Below, piece by piece: positions 8,304 through 17,013 of a stretch of 64,000 nt of DNA; position 1 is the stretch's first letter; each line of letters begins with the position of its first letter. Below the pieces are notes generated by a model, which searched no databases, had not been told where the DNA came from, and saw only the letters and a list, made by a program, of their open reading frames with translations. This stretch comes from Bacteroidota bacterium (GTDB lineage: Bacteria > Bacteroidota > Bacteroidia > Bacteroidales > Paludibacteraceae): NCBI GenBank assembly GCA_023459355.1, contig JAEWUM010000057.1:1-64000 (forward strand), read 5' to 3'. The translations under genes were made by a program, and so were the position numbers.

Positions 8304-9110
8304 ATGAGAATTTTTTTTTTGTCAATAATTATTGCGGGGAATTTTTTTTTCTCAGGTTGTACAGACGAGAATGCTGTGGATTCAAGATTTCGGCTGAAAG
8401 AGTATGTTTCCGGTTATGCTCAGTCAGGTCTTTATAAAACATTTTCAAGTAATTCCAGTACTATTCATTGTTGCGTTATTGAATACAAAAATGGAAAAGT
8501 GTCGAAAGTAATTCATAAAAACTCAGTTTGGCTTCCTATGTCAGCAGTTGAAGGTTTTAGTGAAAATACTTTCATTGATAGTTACCACGAATATTTTTAT
8601 GAAGGCAATTCAGTTGAAATAATTTGGAAAATTAATAGTAGTGAGATATCATACACTCCTGATACAGTACAGTTGACTCTCGATGATCAAGGTCGTATTA
8701 TAAAGAGAATTAATTGCAATACGAAAGATACAACAACCTATTTTTATTCAGAATCGGGTCTTTTGAGTAAAAGTGTTTCATACAATGGAACAAGAAGTTC
8801 TATAACAAGGACTTTTTTCTTTGATTCAAATAATAATTTAGTTAGTATTAACGGTGAGATTGAAGGTGGGGATGGCAATAAGACTCATGTAAATGAATAC
8901 TTTGAAGAATTTGATACAGGAATCAACGGATTTAAGGAGTCAGGTGTAATTGAAGGAGCATTTATCAGATCTCTGTCACAAAATAACTTTAATGTTTATA
9001 CAAGTGCAATATATCATAACAACATCCTGATAGATAGCATGATGGTCAGATTGCCTGTAACATACAGCGATAAAGATTATCCGGTTTACGGAAATTGTTT
9101 AACGAAATAA
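8304..9110 (+). CDS. Hypothetical lipoprotein
   Basis: A 268-residue protein I do not recognise. The N-terminus MRIFFLSIIIAGNFFFSGC is a lipoprotein signal peptide with the lipobox FSGC, so the mature protein should start at Cys19 and be membrane-anchored. The rest is rich in Ser, Thr, Tyr and Asn. It has repeated beta-strand-like stretches such as YFYSESGLLSKSVSYNG and FFFDSNNNLVSINGE, reminiscent of the YD/RHS-like tracking strands found in many Bacteroidetes lipoproteins; this resemblance is only by eye. Base composition is clearly more AT-rich than the flanking housekeeping genes. It heads a small cluster with two outer-membrane barrels and an acetyltransferase, 46 nt before the next gene. 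Confidence 0.7.
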   Translation: MRIFFLSIIIAGNFFFSGCTDENAVDSRFRLKEYVSGYAQSGLYKTFSSNSSTIHCCVIEYKNGKVSKVIHKNSVWLPMSAVEGFSENTFIDSYHEYFYEGNSVEIIWKINSSEISYTPDTVQLTLDDQGRIIKRINCNTKDTTTYFYSESGLLSKSVSYNGTRSSITRTFFFDSNNNLVSINGEIEGGDGNKTHVNEYFEEFDTGINGFKESGVIEGAFIRSLSQNNFNVYTSAIYHNNILIDSMMVRLPVTYSDKDYPVYGNCLTK

Positions 9111-9156
9111 CACAGATACATCTTTTAATTTGCGAAACAACAAAAAATAATTGAAT

Positions 9157-9834
9157 ATGAGAAAAATCACAGTTATTTTGCTGGTTTTATGCTTAGCTCA
9201 CATTTCTTTTCAGGCTTTCGCACAAGGCAGATTTTCAATACATGCTGGTACAAGTCTTCCCATGTCCGATTTTGCATCAGATAATATTACAGATGAAGAC
9301 GCAGGTATGGCAGCTCTTGGATTAAATATTGGAGTTGAATATAATTATCTGTTGTCGGATAAGGGTTTAGGTCTATTTGGAGGAGTTGATTTTCATTACA
9401 ATAATCTGCAACAGGACGTTATGAATAAAATTAAAACCTCGTATGAAGATTTAGGTTTGAATGTATCTGAGATAATTTATCCCAAGTATTTCAACATCCC
9501 GTTTTCAGGAGGATTAAGCTATACATATCAGGCTAATGATAAGATTGGGTTGTTTGCAAAAGGAGGACTGACAATTAATTTCTTTAAAATGACAGACATG
9601 TTTTTGAAAGCGAATGGTCAAACACTAGTAACACTGATTGATACTGCTTATGGTGCCGGTTTTAGAGTCGGTTGTGGAATTTTAATAGATAAATATACTT
9701 CGGTTTCTTTCAATTATTACGGTTTGGGAAAACTTGATTTGGATGGTAGAGTGATGGTAGGTTCTGACTCGGAGGATATAGATGGAAAACAAAAAGTTGA
9801 TTTAGCCACCCTGACTATAGGATTTTTATTTTAG
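9157..9834 (+). CDS. Outer-membrane beta-barrel protein, hypothetical
   Basis: A 225-residue protein with a signal peptide ending ...SFQAFAQG (cleavage after AFA), followed by GRFSIHAGTSLPMSDFAS, the start of an OmpA/OprF-like small porin barrel. Alternating strands such as LGLFGGVDFHYNN, KIGLFAKGGLTINF and YTSVSFNYYGLGKLD, and a C-terminal strand ending in Phe (TIGFLF), fit an eight-strand barrel inserted by the BAM machinery. The ATG at 9157 is chosen over a TTG two codons upstream. The stop codon is 5 nt before the GNAT gene, so the two are probably co-transcribed. The ligand or role is unknown. Confidence 0.75.
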   Translation: MRKITVILLVLCLAHISFQAFAQGRFSIHAGTSLPMSDFASDNITDEDAGMAALGLNIGVEYNYLLSDKGLGLFGGVDFHYNNLQQDVMNKIKTSYEDLGLNVSEIIYPKYFNIPFSGGLSYTYQANDKIGLFAKGGLTINFFKMTDMFLKANGQTLVTLIDTAYGAGFRVGCGILIDKYTSVSFNYYGLGKLDLDGRVMVGSDSEDIDGKQKVDLATLTIGFLF

Positions 9835-9839
9835 TTCCC

Positions 9840-10397
9840 ATGATCAGAAAAGCAACATCCGGTGATTCAGAAGCCATTGCAGTTTATTTATTGCTTGCCA
9901 TGGAGGATATCGTATATAAGTTTCTCGGTTGTAATGATTATCAGCAAGCCCTGGAATTTATGCGTTATTTTGTCCGGAATGAAAACAACCAGTATTCGTT
10001 TCAGAATTGCTGGGTTATAGAAGATGCAGGCAGCATTATCGCGGCCGTTAATTTATATGATGGAGCGCAGTTACAGCAATTACGTGAACCGGTAATAAAA
10101 TATGTACGAAAACATTTTAATAAAGATTTCAATCCCGAAGATGAAACTCAACCGGGAGAGTATTATATTGATACCCTTGGAGTAGATCCCGGCATGCAGG
10201 GAAAGGGAATTGGTTCTCAATTGTTGAAATTCCTGATTGATGAATATGTTTGCCGGCAAAAATGTACATTGGGTTTGCTGGTTGATGAGAATAATCCGGG
10301 TGCCCAAAAATTGTATCTGAAGCTGGGCTTTAAAGCTATTGGGCGAAAGTTTCTGGCAGGCAAGCCAATGGAGCATCTTCAATATTCTGCTGAGTAA
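9840..10397 (+). CDS. GNAT-family N-acetyltransferase
   Basis: A 185-residue Gcn5-related acetyltransferase transferring an acetyl group from acetyl-CoA to an unidentified substrate. The acetyl-CoA binding motif A is seen as IDTLGVDPGMQGKGIGSQLL near residues 110-130 (Q/RxxGxG/A type). It is followed by the NPGAQKLYLKLGFKAIGR strand-helix typical of the C-terminal half. The length is normal. It begins 5 nt after the outer-membrane protein gene and is followed 28 nt later by another small barrel gene. No feature indicates whether it acts on proteins, amines or antibiotics. Confidence 0.85.
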   Translation: MIRKATSGDSEAIAVYLLLAMEDIVYKFLGCNDYQQALEFMRYFVRNENNQYSFQNCWVIEDAGSIIAAVNLYDGAQLQQLREPVIKYVRKHFNKDFNPEDETQPGEYYIDTLGVDPGMQGKGIGSQLLKFLIDEYVCRQKCTLGLLVDENNPGAQKLYLKLGFKAIGRKFLAGKPMEHLQYSAE

Positions 10398-10425
10398 AAA
10401 ATTTAAATTTTAAATTACATATAAA

Positions 10426-10965
10426 ATGAAAAAAACAATAATTTTACTTCTGGCCTTGAATTTCTTGTTTTATCTGAACGCTCAACAGAAAATGAGTAGG
10501 TTTGATTTTAAATTTGGTTCCGGGATTGGCTTTATGGGTGATGGAGATATGCTGACGTTGGGATTTGAAAATGATTTAAATTACAAGATTAATAATTATT
10601 TCTCTGCCGGAATTTTGCTTAATTATGGCAAAAGTGACCATGGTGTTGATATTCATTCAGACTATTTAATGGGTGGTGTAAATATTTTCTTTTCTCCATT
10701 TAAAAACAACAAAAAAAATAATTTTAAAATCGGAACGGGTTATTCTTTCTTCAATAATACAAATGTTTATGAGAAATCATGGGATTCAATCCAGGGCTTT
10801 GAGTATACGTATGACCGTAGAAAGACTGGCGGATTAAATCTAATATTTGAAGATGAACAAATAGTTTATGAGAAATTTCTAATCGGAGGAAAGCTATTTC
10901 TAAATGGAAGTATTAGTGGAGCCAATATGATAGGTGCTGTTGTGAAGTTTGGTGTGTTGTTGTAA
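10426..10965 (+). CDS. Small outer-membrane beta-barrel protein, hypothetical
   Basis: A 179-residue protein with a signal peptide (MKKTIILLLALNFLFYLNAQ, cleavage expected after NA) and alternating beta strands such as FDFKFGSGIGFMGDG, YFSAGILLNYGKS and NFKIGTGYSFFNN. The final strand ends in AVVKFGVLL. It resembles small Bacteroidetes porin-family proteins but cannot be placed further. AT-rich like its neighbours. The gene is the last of the accessory cluster; a 75-nt gap separates it from the methionine aminopeptidase gene. Confidence 0.68.
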   Translation: MKKTIILLLALNFLFYLNAQQKMSRFDFKFGSGIGFMGDGDMLTLGFENDLNYKINNYFSAGILLNYGKSDHGVDIHSDYLMGGVNIFFSPFKNNKKNNFKIGTGYSFFNNTNVYEKSWDSIQGFEYTYDRRKTGGLNLIFEDEQIVYEKFLIGGKLFLNGSISGANMIGAVVKFGVLL

Positions 10966-11040
10966 TTTAGAAGTTATTTAGTTGTTGATAATGTAGTCGA
11001 GAAAAATATTTATATTGGTAAGTGATTTAAAAGAATACAG

Positions 11041-11805
11041 ATGTCCATTACGAAAGAAAAAGAGTTGATTGGTATGCAAAAAGTTGGCAAAGCGGTTGCA
11101 TATACATTAAAAAAGATGATAGATTATGCAAAACCCGGTATGTCAACTAAAGAGCTTGATGACTATGGGGCGGAATTATTAGCAGGTTTTGGCGCAAGAT
11201 CAGCTCCTAAATTAACTTATGGATTTCCCGGTTATACCTGTATCAGTGTTGGTCATGAATTTTGTCATGGTATTCCTTCTTCAAACAGGATATTAAAGGA
11301 AGGTGATCTCATCAATATTGATGTTTCTGCCGAACTTGACGGATTTTGGGCAGATAACGGAGGATCATTTGTGTTGGGGAATGATATTAATCAGCACAAT
11401 AGTTTGGTTGAAGCCTCGCGCGAAATTTTAAAAAAAGCGATTGCCAACATCAAAGGAGGAATTAAAATTGCTGAAATAGGATATCTGATAGAAAGTGAGG
11501 CAAAGAAAAGATCATTTAAGGTTATAAAAAATTTAGGAGGTCATGGGATTGGTGGTGGTTTACACGAACAACCCGATGAACTCCTGAATTATAAGAACCG
11601 GCATGACCAAAGAAGATTTAAAAAACATTCAGTTGTAGCCATTGAAACCTTTATCTCAACCGCTTCGACTTATGTAATCGAGTTGAATGATGGGTGGACA
11701 ATGGTCGGCAATCAGGGCGGTTTTATGGCGCAACATGAACATACAATCGTCGTAACCGATGATAAACCAATCATTTTAACTGATACCAACGGAATATGGG
11801 ATTAG
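11041..11805 (+). CDS. map: Type I methionine aminopeptidase
   Basis: Removes the initiator methionine from nascent proteins in the cytoplasm. The 254-residue product carries the five dinuclear-metal ligands: two Asp in INIDVSAELDGFWADNG (near 94 and 105), His in GGHGIGGGLHEQP (near 167), Glu in IETF (near 201) and Glu in QHEHTIV (near 232). The substrate-side His is present in CHGIPSS. The preceding residues (SVGHEF) differ from the VNDEV type of the E. coli enzyme. In Bacteroidetes the main map copy usually sits in the ribosomal-protein operon, so this isolated gene may be a second copy; that is inference. It converges on the carboxyltransferase gene with a 22-nt gap and no obvious terminator. 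Confidence 0.9.
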   Translation: MSITKEKELIGMQKVGKAVAYTLKKMIDYAKPGMSTKELDDYGAELLAGFGARSAPKLTYGFPGYTCISVGHEFCHGIPSSNRILKEGDLINIDVSAELDGFWADNGGSFVLGNDINQHNSLVEASREILKKAIANIKGGIKIAEIGYLIESEAKKRSFKVIKNLGGHGIGGGLHEQPDELLNYKNRHDQRRFKKHSVVAIETFISTASTYVIELNDGWTMVGNQGGFMAQHEHTIVVTDDKPIILTDTNGIWD

Positions 11806-11827
11806 TAATGATGTTTTTCTTCAGCAT

Positions 11828-13378
11828 TTAAAACAGCCTTCCCGACAGAACCCACGGACTGAGCTGTCTGATGCTTTTAATAGCGTAACGGGTTCCGTGT
11901 TCCGCTTCCATTGTTGCAACAGCAGCAGAAATTACAGCCGCAATTTCATCCTCATTTTCTTTTTTGGATGGCGTTTCTTCTGCTCTTTGTTCCTGTGTTT
12001 TAACTGGTTCTTGTTGTACTTCCGGTTTGTTCAATTCCCCCGATTTGCGGAGTTTGAAAAATTTCTCAGCTACTTGTGGCAAGAGTGCGTATGTCAGGAC
12101 ATCTTCATCCTGAATCATATATTCAGCAATTTTTGCACGGGTGCTTTCAAGTTCAGGTTCTATTAAATCAGCAGGTCTGCAGGTAATTTGTTCTTCATCA
12201 CCCAATATCTTCTTTCTGATTTCTTCAGAGATTGGAGCAGGTGTTCTTCCGTATTCTCCTTTTACGATTCCTTTTGATTCTTTGGGTATCATTTTGTAGC
12301 GTTCACCTGTCAACACATTGAATACAGCCTGTGTTCCTACAATCTGGCTCGATGGTGTTACCAACGGAGGATAACCGAAGTCTTCACGTACCCGTGGTAC
12401 TTCTTTCAGCACTTCTTCATATTTATCAACAGCATTGGCTTGTTTCAACTGCGATACCAGATTCGACAACATACCTCCGGGAACCTGATAAATCAACGCG
12501 TTGACATCAACACCCATCACTTTGGTATCGAGCAGGCCGGTTTCAATCCATTTTTCTTTCATCGGTCTGAAATATTCGGCTATCTCACTCAGTTTGACAA
12601 GGTCCAGACCTGTGTCCCATGCGGTGTTCTGCAAAGAAGCAACCAAAGGCTCGGTGGCTGGCTGAGAAGTCCCCAATGCCATGGGTGAAATGGCTGTGTC
12701 GACTACATCCACACCGGCTTCAATGGCTTTTAATAAAGTCATAGAGGCAACGCCACTTGTATAATGCGTGTGTAGCTGAACCGGAATTTTTACCGATGAT
12801 TTGATGGCCCGGATTAATTCGTATGCATCATAAGGTTTCAGCAGTCCGGCCATATCTTTGATGCAGATGGAATGGGCGCCCATATCCTCCAGTGTTTTAG
12901 CATCTTTTGCGAAAAGTTCCAGGCTGTGTACCGGACTTGTCGTATATGAAATACAGGCCTGGGCATGCCCTCCTTCCCTGATACAGGCCTTGATAGCTGT
13001 TTCTATGTTCCGTGGATCGTTCAGGGCGTCAAAGATGCGGATAATATCCATGCCGTTGGCAATTGCCTTTTGAACAAAATACTCAACCACATCATCGGCA
13101 TAATGTTTATAGCCCAGCAGATTTTGGCCTCTGAGTAACATTTGCAGAGGAGTCTTTTTTGCCAAAGCCTTTATTTTCCGTAGCCTGTCCCAGGGATCTT
13201 CATTCAGAAAGCGAATACAGGCATCGAATGTTGCACCTCCCCATGCTTCCAGCGAATGATAACCAATATCATCCAGCTTTTCAATGATTGGTAACATTTC
13301 TTCTGTTCTCATGCGGGTTGCTATCAGCGATTGATGTGCATCGCGCAACACGGTTTCGGTAATTCTTACTTTAGCCAT
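11828..13378 (-). CDS. Biotin-dependent carboxyltransferase subunit (oxaloacetate decarboxylase alpha / pyruvate carboxylase B / transcarboxylase 5S type)
   Basis: Transfers a carboxyl group between carboxybiotin and pyruvate/oxaloacetate, linking methylmalonyl-CoA decarboxylation or pyruvate carboxylation to the succinate-propionate route. The TIM-barrel active site is clear: RDAHQS (13-17), the carboxylated-lysine motif IKDMAG near 174 and the metal-binding LHTHYTSG near 203, followed by the PYC_OADA conserved region. It lacks the C-terminal biotin domain of full-length OadA; that domain is a separate gene 42 nt upstream. After a charged linker (about 440-475) the tail EDEIAAVISAAVATMEAEHG...SPWVLSGR resembles the soluble tail of OadG/MmdD gamma-delta subunits, without their membrane helix. 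No beta-subunit pump gene lies in the window, so whether it is part of a sodium-pumping decarboxylase or a soluble transcarboxylase is open. Confidence 0.88.
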   Translation of the reverse strand: MAKVRITETVLRDAHQSLIATRMRTEEMLPIIEKLDDIGYHSLEAWGGATFDACIRFLNEDPWDRLRKIKALAKKTPLQMLLRGQNLLGYKHYADDVVEYFVQKAIANGMDIIRIFDALNDPRNIETAIKACIREGGHAQACISYTTSPVHSLELFAKDAKTLEDMGAHSICIKDMAGLLKPYDAYELIRAIKSSVKIPVQLHTHYTSGVASMTLLKAIEAGVDVVDTAISPMALGTSQPATEPLVASLQNTAWDTGLDLVKLSEIAEYFRPMKEKWIETGLLDTKVMGVDVNALIYQVPGGMLSNLVSQLKQANAVDKYEEVLKEVPRVREDFGYPPLVTPSSQIVGTQAVFNVLTGERYKMIPKESKGIVKGEYGRTPAPISEEIRKKILGDEEQITCRPADLIEPELESTRAKIAEYMIQDEDVLTYALLPQVAEKFFKLRKSGELNKPEVQQEPVKTQEQRAEETPSKKENEDEIAAVISAAVATMEAEHGTRYAIKSIRQLSPWVLSGRLF

Positions 13379-13420
13379 TTTTGTAAAATATCAGTGTGTT
13401 GAAATAATAATTCAGAAAAT

Positions 13421-13801
13421 TTATGCGATAACGAGCAATAGCTGGCCGGCTGCCATGACAGCTCCTTCTGATGTGTTTACCTGCATCACAGTACCTTCGA
13501 ATGGGGAGGTAAGTTCGTTTTCCATTTTCATGGATTCAAAAACCAACAGTTTTTGTTCTTTTTTCACTTGTTCGCCCGGCGATACCAATACTTTCATTAC
13601 ATTGCCCGGCATTGGAGCAATTACCTTTTTACCGTTTTGGGGAGTATTGTTTTCCTTAACCTTTGTTTCTGAAAGGGTTGTCTTCAATTTAGGAGTTTCG
13701 GTTGTTCTCCTGGTTTCGACAGGTACTGTTGCACCCTGTTTTACTTCGACTACTTCCACCTCATACTGGTTCTGATTCACCTTAATTAAATACTTTTTCA
13801 T
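13421..13801 (-). CDS. Biotin carboxyl carrier protein (biotin/lipoyl attachment domain)
   Basis: A 126-residue carrier subunit. The C-terminal half is a biotinyl domain with the attachment motif ESMKMEN; Lys92 is the predicted biotinylated residue, about 35 residues from the end as usual. IAPMPGNVMKVLV starts the domain. The N-terminal half (YLIKVNQNQYEVEVVEV) is a short beta-rich region followed by a Thr/Glu/Lys-rich flexible linker, as in transcarboxylase 1.3S and MmdC/GcdC carriers. It is the promoter-proximal gene of a two-gene operon with the carboxyltransferase, so the two should work together. The biotin carboxylase or CoA carboxyltransferase partner is not in this window. Confidence 0.9.
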   Translation of the reverse strand: MKKYLIKVNQNQYEVEVVEVKQGATVPVETRRTTETPKLKTTLSETKVKENNTPQNGKKVIAPMPGNVMKVLVSPGEQVKKEQKLLVFESMKMENELTSPFEGTVMQVNTSEGAVMAAGQLLLVIA

Positions 13802-13908
13802 ATTTGTTGTTTATAAATGTAAATTGCACACGTAAATATTCTGACTGTTATTTTCAAACTAATTTGCCGTTGTTTATAAAAATGTTTTAATTATTCATTT
13901 TGATACTA

Positions 13909-13938
13909 CAAAAGTACTTTATTTGTTTTATATAACAA
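13909..13938 (-). promoter_or_regulatory. Promoter of the biotin carrier-carboxyltransferase operon
   Basis: On the minus strand TTG, 19 nt, then TACTTTTG (plus-strand 13909-13916). The start point near 13903 gives a leader of about 100 nt before the carrier gene. The rest of the gene-free stretch 13939-14076 is AT-rich and shows nothing else I can interpret. Confidence 0.65.
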
Positions 13939-14076
13939 TGCTTTGTTTTTGGTCTATATCCCTTATATCATGGTATTTAGAGTGTATTTTGAGTCAAGTA
14001 GCTGAATATGAATACGGAAAAATTTCTTTAATTAAGGTTAAAAATGAAATTTCTTTAAAAAAAGTTGAAAACAGAT

Positions 14077-14122
14077 AATAAAAACAGCGAAGCCAACTAT
14101 CCTTTGGGGATAATTGGCTTCG
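14077..14122 (-). terminator. Intrinsic terminator of ppdK
   Basis: Minus-strand hairpin CGAAGCCAATTATCC / GGATAGTTGGCTTCG (one G-T-type mismatch) with a CCAAA loop, followed by CTGTTTTTATT. It lies about 40 nt beyond the ppdK stop codon. Confidence 0.85.
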
Positions 14123-14159
14123 GATTTATGATACAGGATTACTCCCGGTTAGCTTTTAA

Positions 14160-16886
14160 TCAAGCATGTTTAATGGCAGCCTGTGCAGCCGAAAGTCGCG
14201 CGATCGGAACACGGAAAGGAGAACAACTTACGTAGTTCAGTCCAACCATATGGCAGAATTCTACAGATGAAGGTTCACCACCATGCTCACCGCAAATACC
14301 TACTTTCAGATCAGGACGAACGGAGCGGCCTTTTTCTGTTGCCATTTTTACGAGTTGACCTACACCGTTGCGATCGAGTACCTGGAACGGATCTACTTTC
14401 AATATCTTCATATCTAAATAGATTGGAAGGAAAGTTGCGATGTCGTCGCGTGAGTAGCCGAAAGTCATCTGAGTCAGGTCATTGGTTCCGAATGAGAAAA
14501 ATTCGGCCCTTGCAGCAATCTTTTCAGCAGTCAGAGCAGCACGTGGAATTTCAATCATGGTTCCAATCTTGAATTCAACTTTGTCGCCTTTTTCTTCAAA
14601 TAATTTAGCTGCTGTTTCACGGATGACTTTTTCCTGCATGATAAATTCATGGCTGATACCAACCAGAGGAACCATGATTTCAGGAATTGCGGCAATACCT
14701 TTTGCTTTCAGGTTCAGCGCTGCACCCAGAATAGCGCGGGTTTGCATTTCGGTAATTTCAGGGAAAGTGTTACCCAGACGACAACCGCGGTGACCAAGCA
14801 TCGGGTTCATCTCGTGTAATGAATCAACACGTTCTTTGATTGTCTGTGCTGAAACACCCATAGCCTGAGCCATTTCCTGCTGACCTTTTTCATCGTGAGG
14901 AACAAACTCATGCAAAGGAGGATCGAGCAAACGAACGGTAACGGGACAACCTTCCATAGCTTCGAAAATACCTTCAAAGTCGGCCTGTTGATATGGAAGA
15001 ATTTTTGCTAAAGCTTTGCGGCGACCTTCTGCATTTTCAGCCAGAATCATTTCGCGCATGGCTTTAATTTTGTCTCCTTCGAAGAACATGTGTTCGGTGC
15101 GGCATAATCCGATACCGGTTGCGCCGAACTTGCGGGCTACCTGTGCATCGTGCGGAGTATCGGCATTCGTACGAACCGACATTCTTGTATATTTATCAGA
15201 AAGTTCCATGATAGCAGCGAAATCAGCATCGAGTTCTGCTTCCTGTGTAGCAACTTTGCCCAAGTAAATATCGCCGGTAGAACCATTCAACGAAATATAA
15301 TCACCTTCTTTCAGAACCAATCCGTCAACAGTCATCAATTTGGCAGCGTAGTCGATTTTAAGTGTTCCGGCACCCGAAACGCAACATTTACCCATACCAC
15401 GGGCCACAACGGCAGCGTGTGAAGTCATACCTCCACGGGCAGTCAGAATTCCTTCGGCAGCAGCCATACCGGCCAAGTCTTCGGGAGAAGTTTCGACACG
15501 AACCATAATTACTTTTTCACCGGCAGCAGCCCATGCAGAAGCATCATCAGCATTGAAAACAATTTTTCCGGTAGCAGCTCCCGGAGAAGCAGCCAGCCCT
15601 TTGGCAATCACTTTGGCATTTTTCAATGCAACCTTATCGAATACAGGGTGCAGTAATTCGTCTAATTTCAACGGGTCAACACGCAGAATGGCTGTTTTTT
15701 CGTCAATCATGCCCTGACGGAACATGTCCATTGCAATTTTAACCATGGCGGCGCCGGTACGTTTTCCATTGCGTGTTTGCAGGAACCACAATTTACCTTC
15801 CTGTACGGTAAATTCCATGTCCTGCATATCTTTGTAGTGGTTTTCCAGTTTGGTCTGGATTGCATCGAGTTCCAGGTAGATTTCAGGCATAGCTTCTTCC
15901 ATAGAAGGATAGTGTGCTAACCTTTCGGCCTCAGAAACACCGGCCAGCTCGGCCCAGCGCTGTGATCCGATTTTGGTGATTTGTTGCGGTGTGCGTATTC
16001 CGGCAACAACGTCTTCACCCTGTGCATTGATAAGGTATTCACCCACAAATTGGTCTTCTCCTGTGGCGGCATCACGACTGAAGCATACGCCTGTAGCAGA
16101 AGTTTGTCCCATGTTACCAAATACCATTGCCTGTACGTTAACGGCAGTTCCCCATTCAGCAGGAATACCTTCCATCTTGCGATACAGGATAGCGCGATCA
16201 TTCATCCATGAGTCGAATACTGAGCAAACGGCACCCCATAATTGCTCGTAGGCAGAGTTAGGGAAATCTTTCCCGGTTTGTTTCTTTACTGCATTTTTGA
16301 AACGGGCAACCAACTCTTTCAAATCGTCAACAGAAAGTTCAGTATCTAAATGTACTCCCTTTTCTTCTTTTAATTCTTCGATGATTAATTCAAAGGGGTC
16401 ATGTTCGTTTTTATTTTCAGGTTTCATACCCAGTACCACATCACCGTACATTTGAACGAAACGGCGATAAGAGTCCCAAACAAATCTCGGATTGCCGGTT
16501 TTGCGTGTCAGACCTTCGACAACAGCATCGTTTAATCCCAGATTGAGGATCGTGTCCATCATACCGGGCATAGAAGCGCGGGCTCCCGAACGAACGGATA
16601 CAAGCAAAGGATTTTCAATGTCACCGAATTTTGAATTCATCAAAACTTCAACTCCGGAAATGGCGCTTTCCACTTCAGGTTTCAATAATTCAATCACCTT
16701 TTCTCTTCCCAGTGTGTAATACTCATTACATACATCGGTGGTGATGGTGAATCCCGGAGGTACAGGTACACCGATCAGGTTCATTTCAGCCAGGTTGGCT
16801 CCTTTACCTCCAAGCAGATTTTTCATGGTTGCACTACCTTCGGCTTTTCCGTTCCCGAAGGTGTACACTCTTTTTGTGTTGCTCAT
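14160..16886 (-). CDS. ppdK: Pyruvate, phosphate dikinase
   Basis: Interconverts pyruvate, ATP and phosphate with PEP, AMP and pyrophosphate in the cytoplasm. The 908-residue product has the nucleotide-binding N-terminal domain (GGKGANLAEM near 27-36), the swivelling phosphohistidine domain with GGMTSHAAVVARG near residue 488 (His is phosphorylated), and the C-terminal TIM barrel with FGTNDLTQMT and the catalytic Cys in GICGEHGG near 865. Length is normal for bacterial enzymes. With PFOR and the biotin carboxyltransferase in the same window it belongs to the PEP-pyruvate node of the succinate/propionate fermentation. It has its own promoter and terminator and is monocistronic. Confidence 0.97.
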   Translation of the reverse strand: MSNTKRVYTFGNGKAEGSATMKNLLGGKGANLAEMNLIGVPVPPGFTITTDVCNEYYTLGREKVIELLKPEVESAISGVEVLMNSKFGDIENPLLVSVRSGARASMPGMMDTILNLGLNDAVVEGLTRKTGNPRFVWDSYRRFVQMYGDVVLGMKPENKNEHDPFELIIEELKEEKGVHLDTELSVDDLKELVARFKNAVKKQTGKDFPNSAYEQLWGAVCSVFDSWMNDRAILYRKMEGIPAEWGTAVNVQAMVFGNMGQTSATGVCFSRDAATGEDQFVGEYLINAQGEDVVAGIRTPQQITKIGSQRWAELAGVSEAERLAHYPSMEEAMPEIYLELDAIQTKLENHYKDMQDMEFTVQEGKLWFLQTRNGKRTGAAMVKIAMDMFRQGMIDEKTAILRVDPLKLDELLHPVFDKVALKNAKVIAKGLAASPGAATGKIVFNADDASAWAAAGEKVIMVRVETSPEDLAGMAAAEGILTARGGMTSHAAVVARGMGKCCVSGAGTLKIDYAAKLMTVDGLVLKEGDYISLNGSTGDIYLGKVATQEAELDADFAAIMELSDKYTRMSVRTNADTPHDAQVARKFGATGIGLCRTEHMFFEGDKIKAMREMILAENAEGRRKALAKILPYQQADFEGIFEAMEGCPVTVRLLDPPLHEFVPHDEKGQQEMAQAMGVSAQTIKERVDSLHEMNPMLGHRGCRLGNTFPEITEMQTRAILGAALNLKAKGIAAIPEIMVPLVGISHEFIMQEKVIRETAAKLFEEKGDKVEFKIGTMIEIPRAALTAEKIAARAEFFSFGTNDLTQMTFGYSRDDIATFLPIYLDMKILKVDPFQVLDRNGVGQLVKMATEKGRSVRPDLKVGICGEHGGEPSSVEFCHMVGLNYVSCSPFRVPIARLSAAQAAIKHA

Positions 16887-16929
16887 AATTGTTATTGATT
16901 TTTTAGTTTGATTTCAAAATTATGTGGCG

Positions 16930-16960
16930 CAAAAATAATGTTTTTTTTGCGCAAAAACAA
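16930..16960 (-). promoter_or_regulatory. Promoter of ppdK
   Basis: Minus strand: TTG, 20 nt, TATTTTTG. The spacer holds a palindromic TTTTTGCGCAAAAA (16943-16956), which could be an operator. The start codon is about 43 nt from the -7 box. Confidence 0.6.
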
Positions 16961-17013
16961 GCATGCTGTGTAGTTTTGGAATGAATGTGTCGAATCAATT
17001 CTGAATAGATTGA

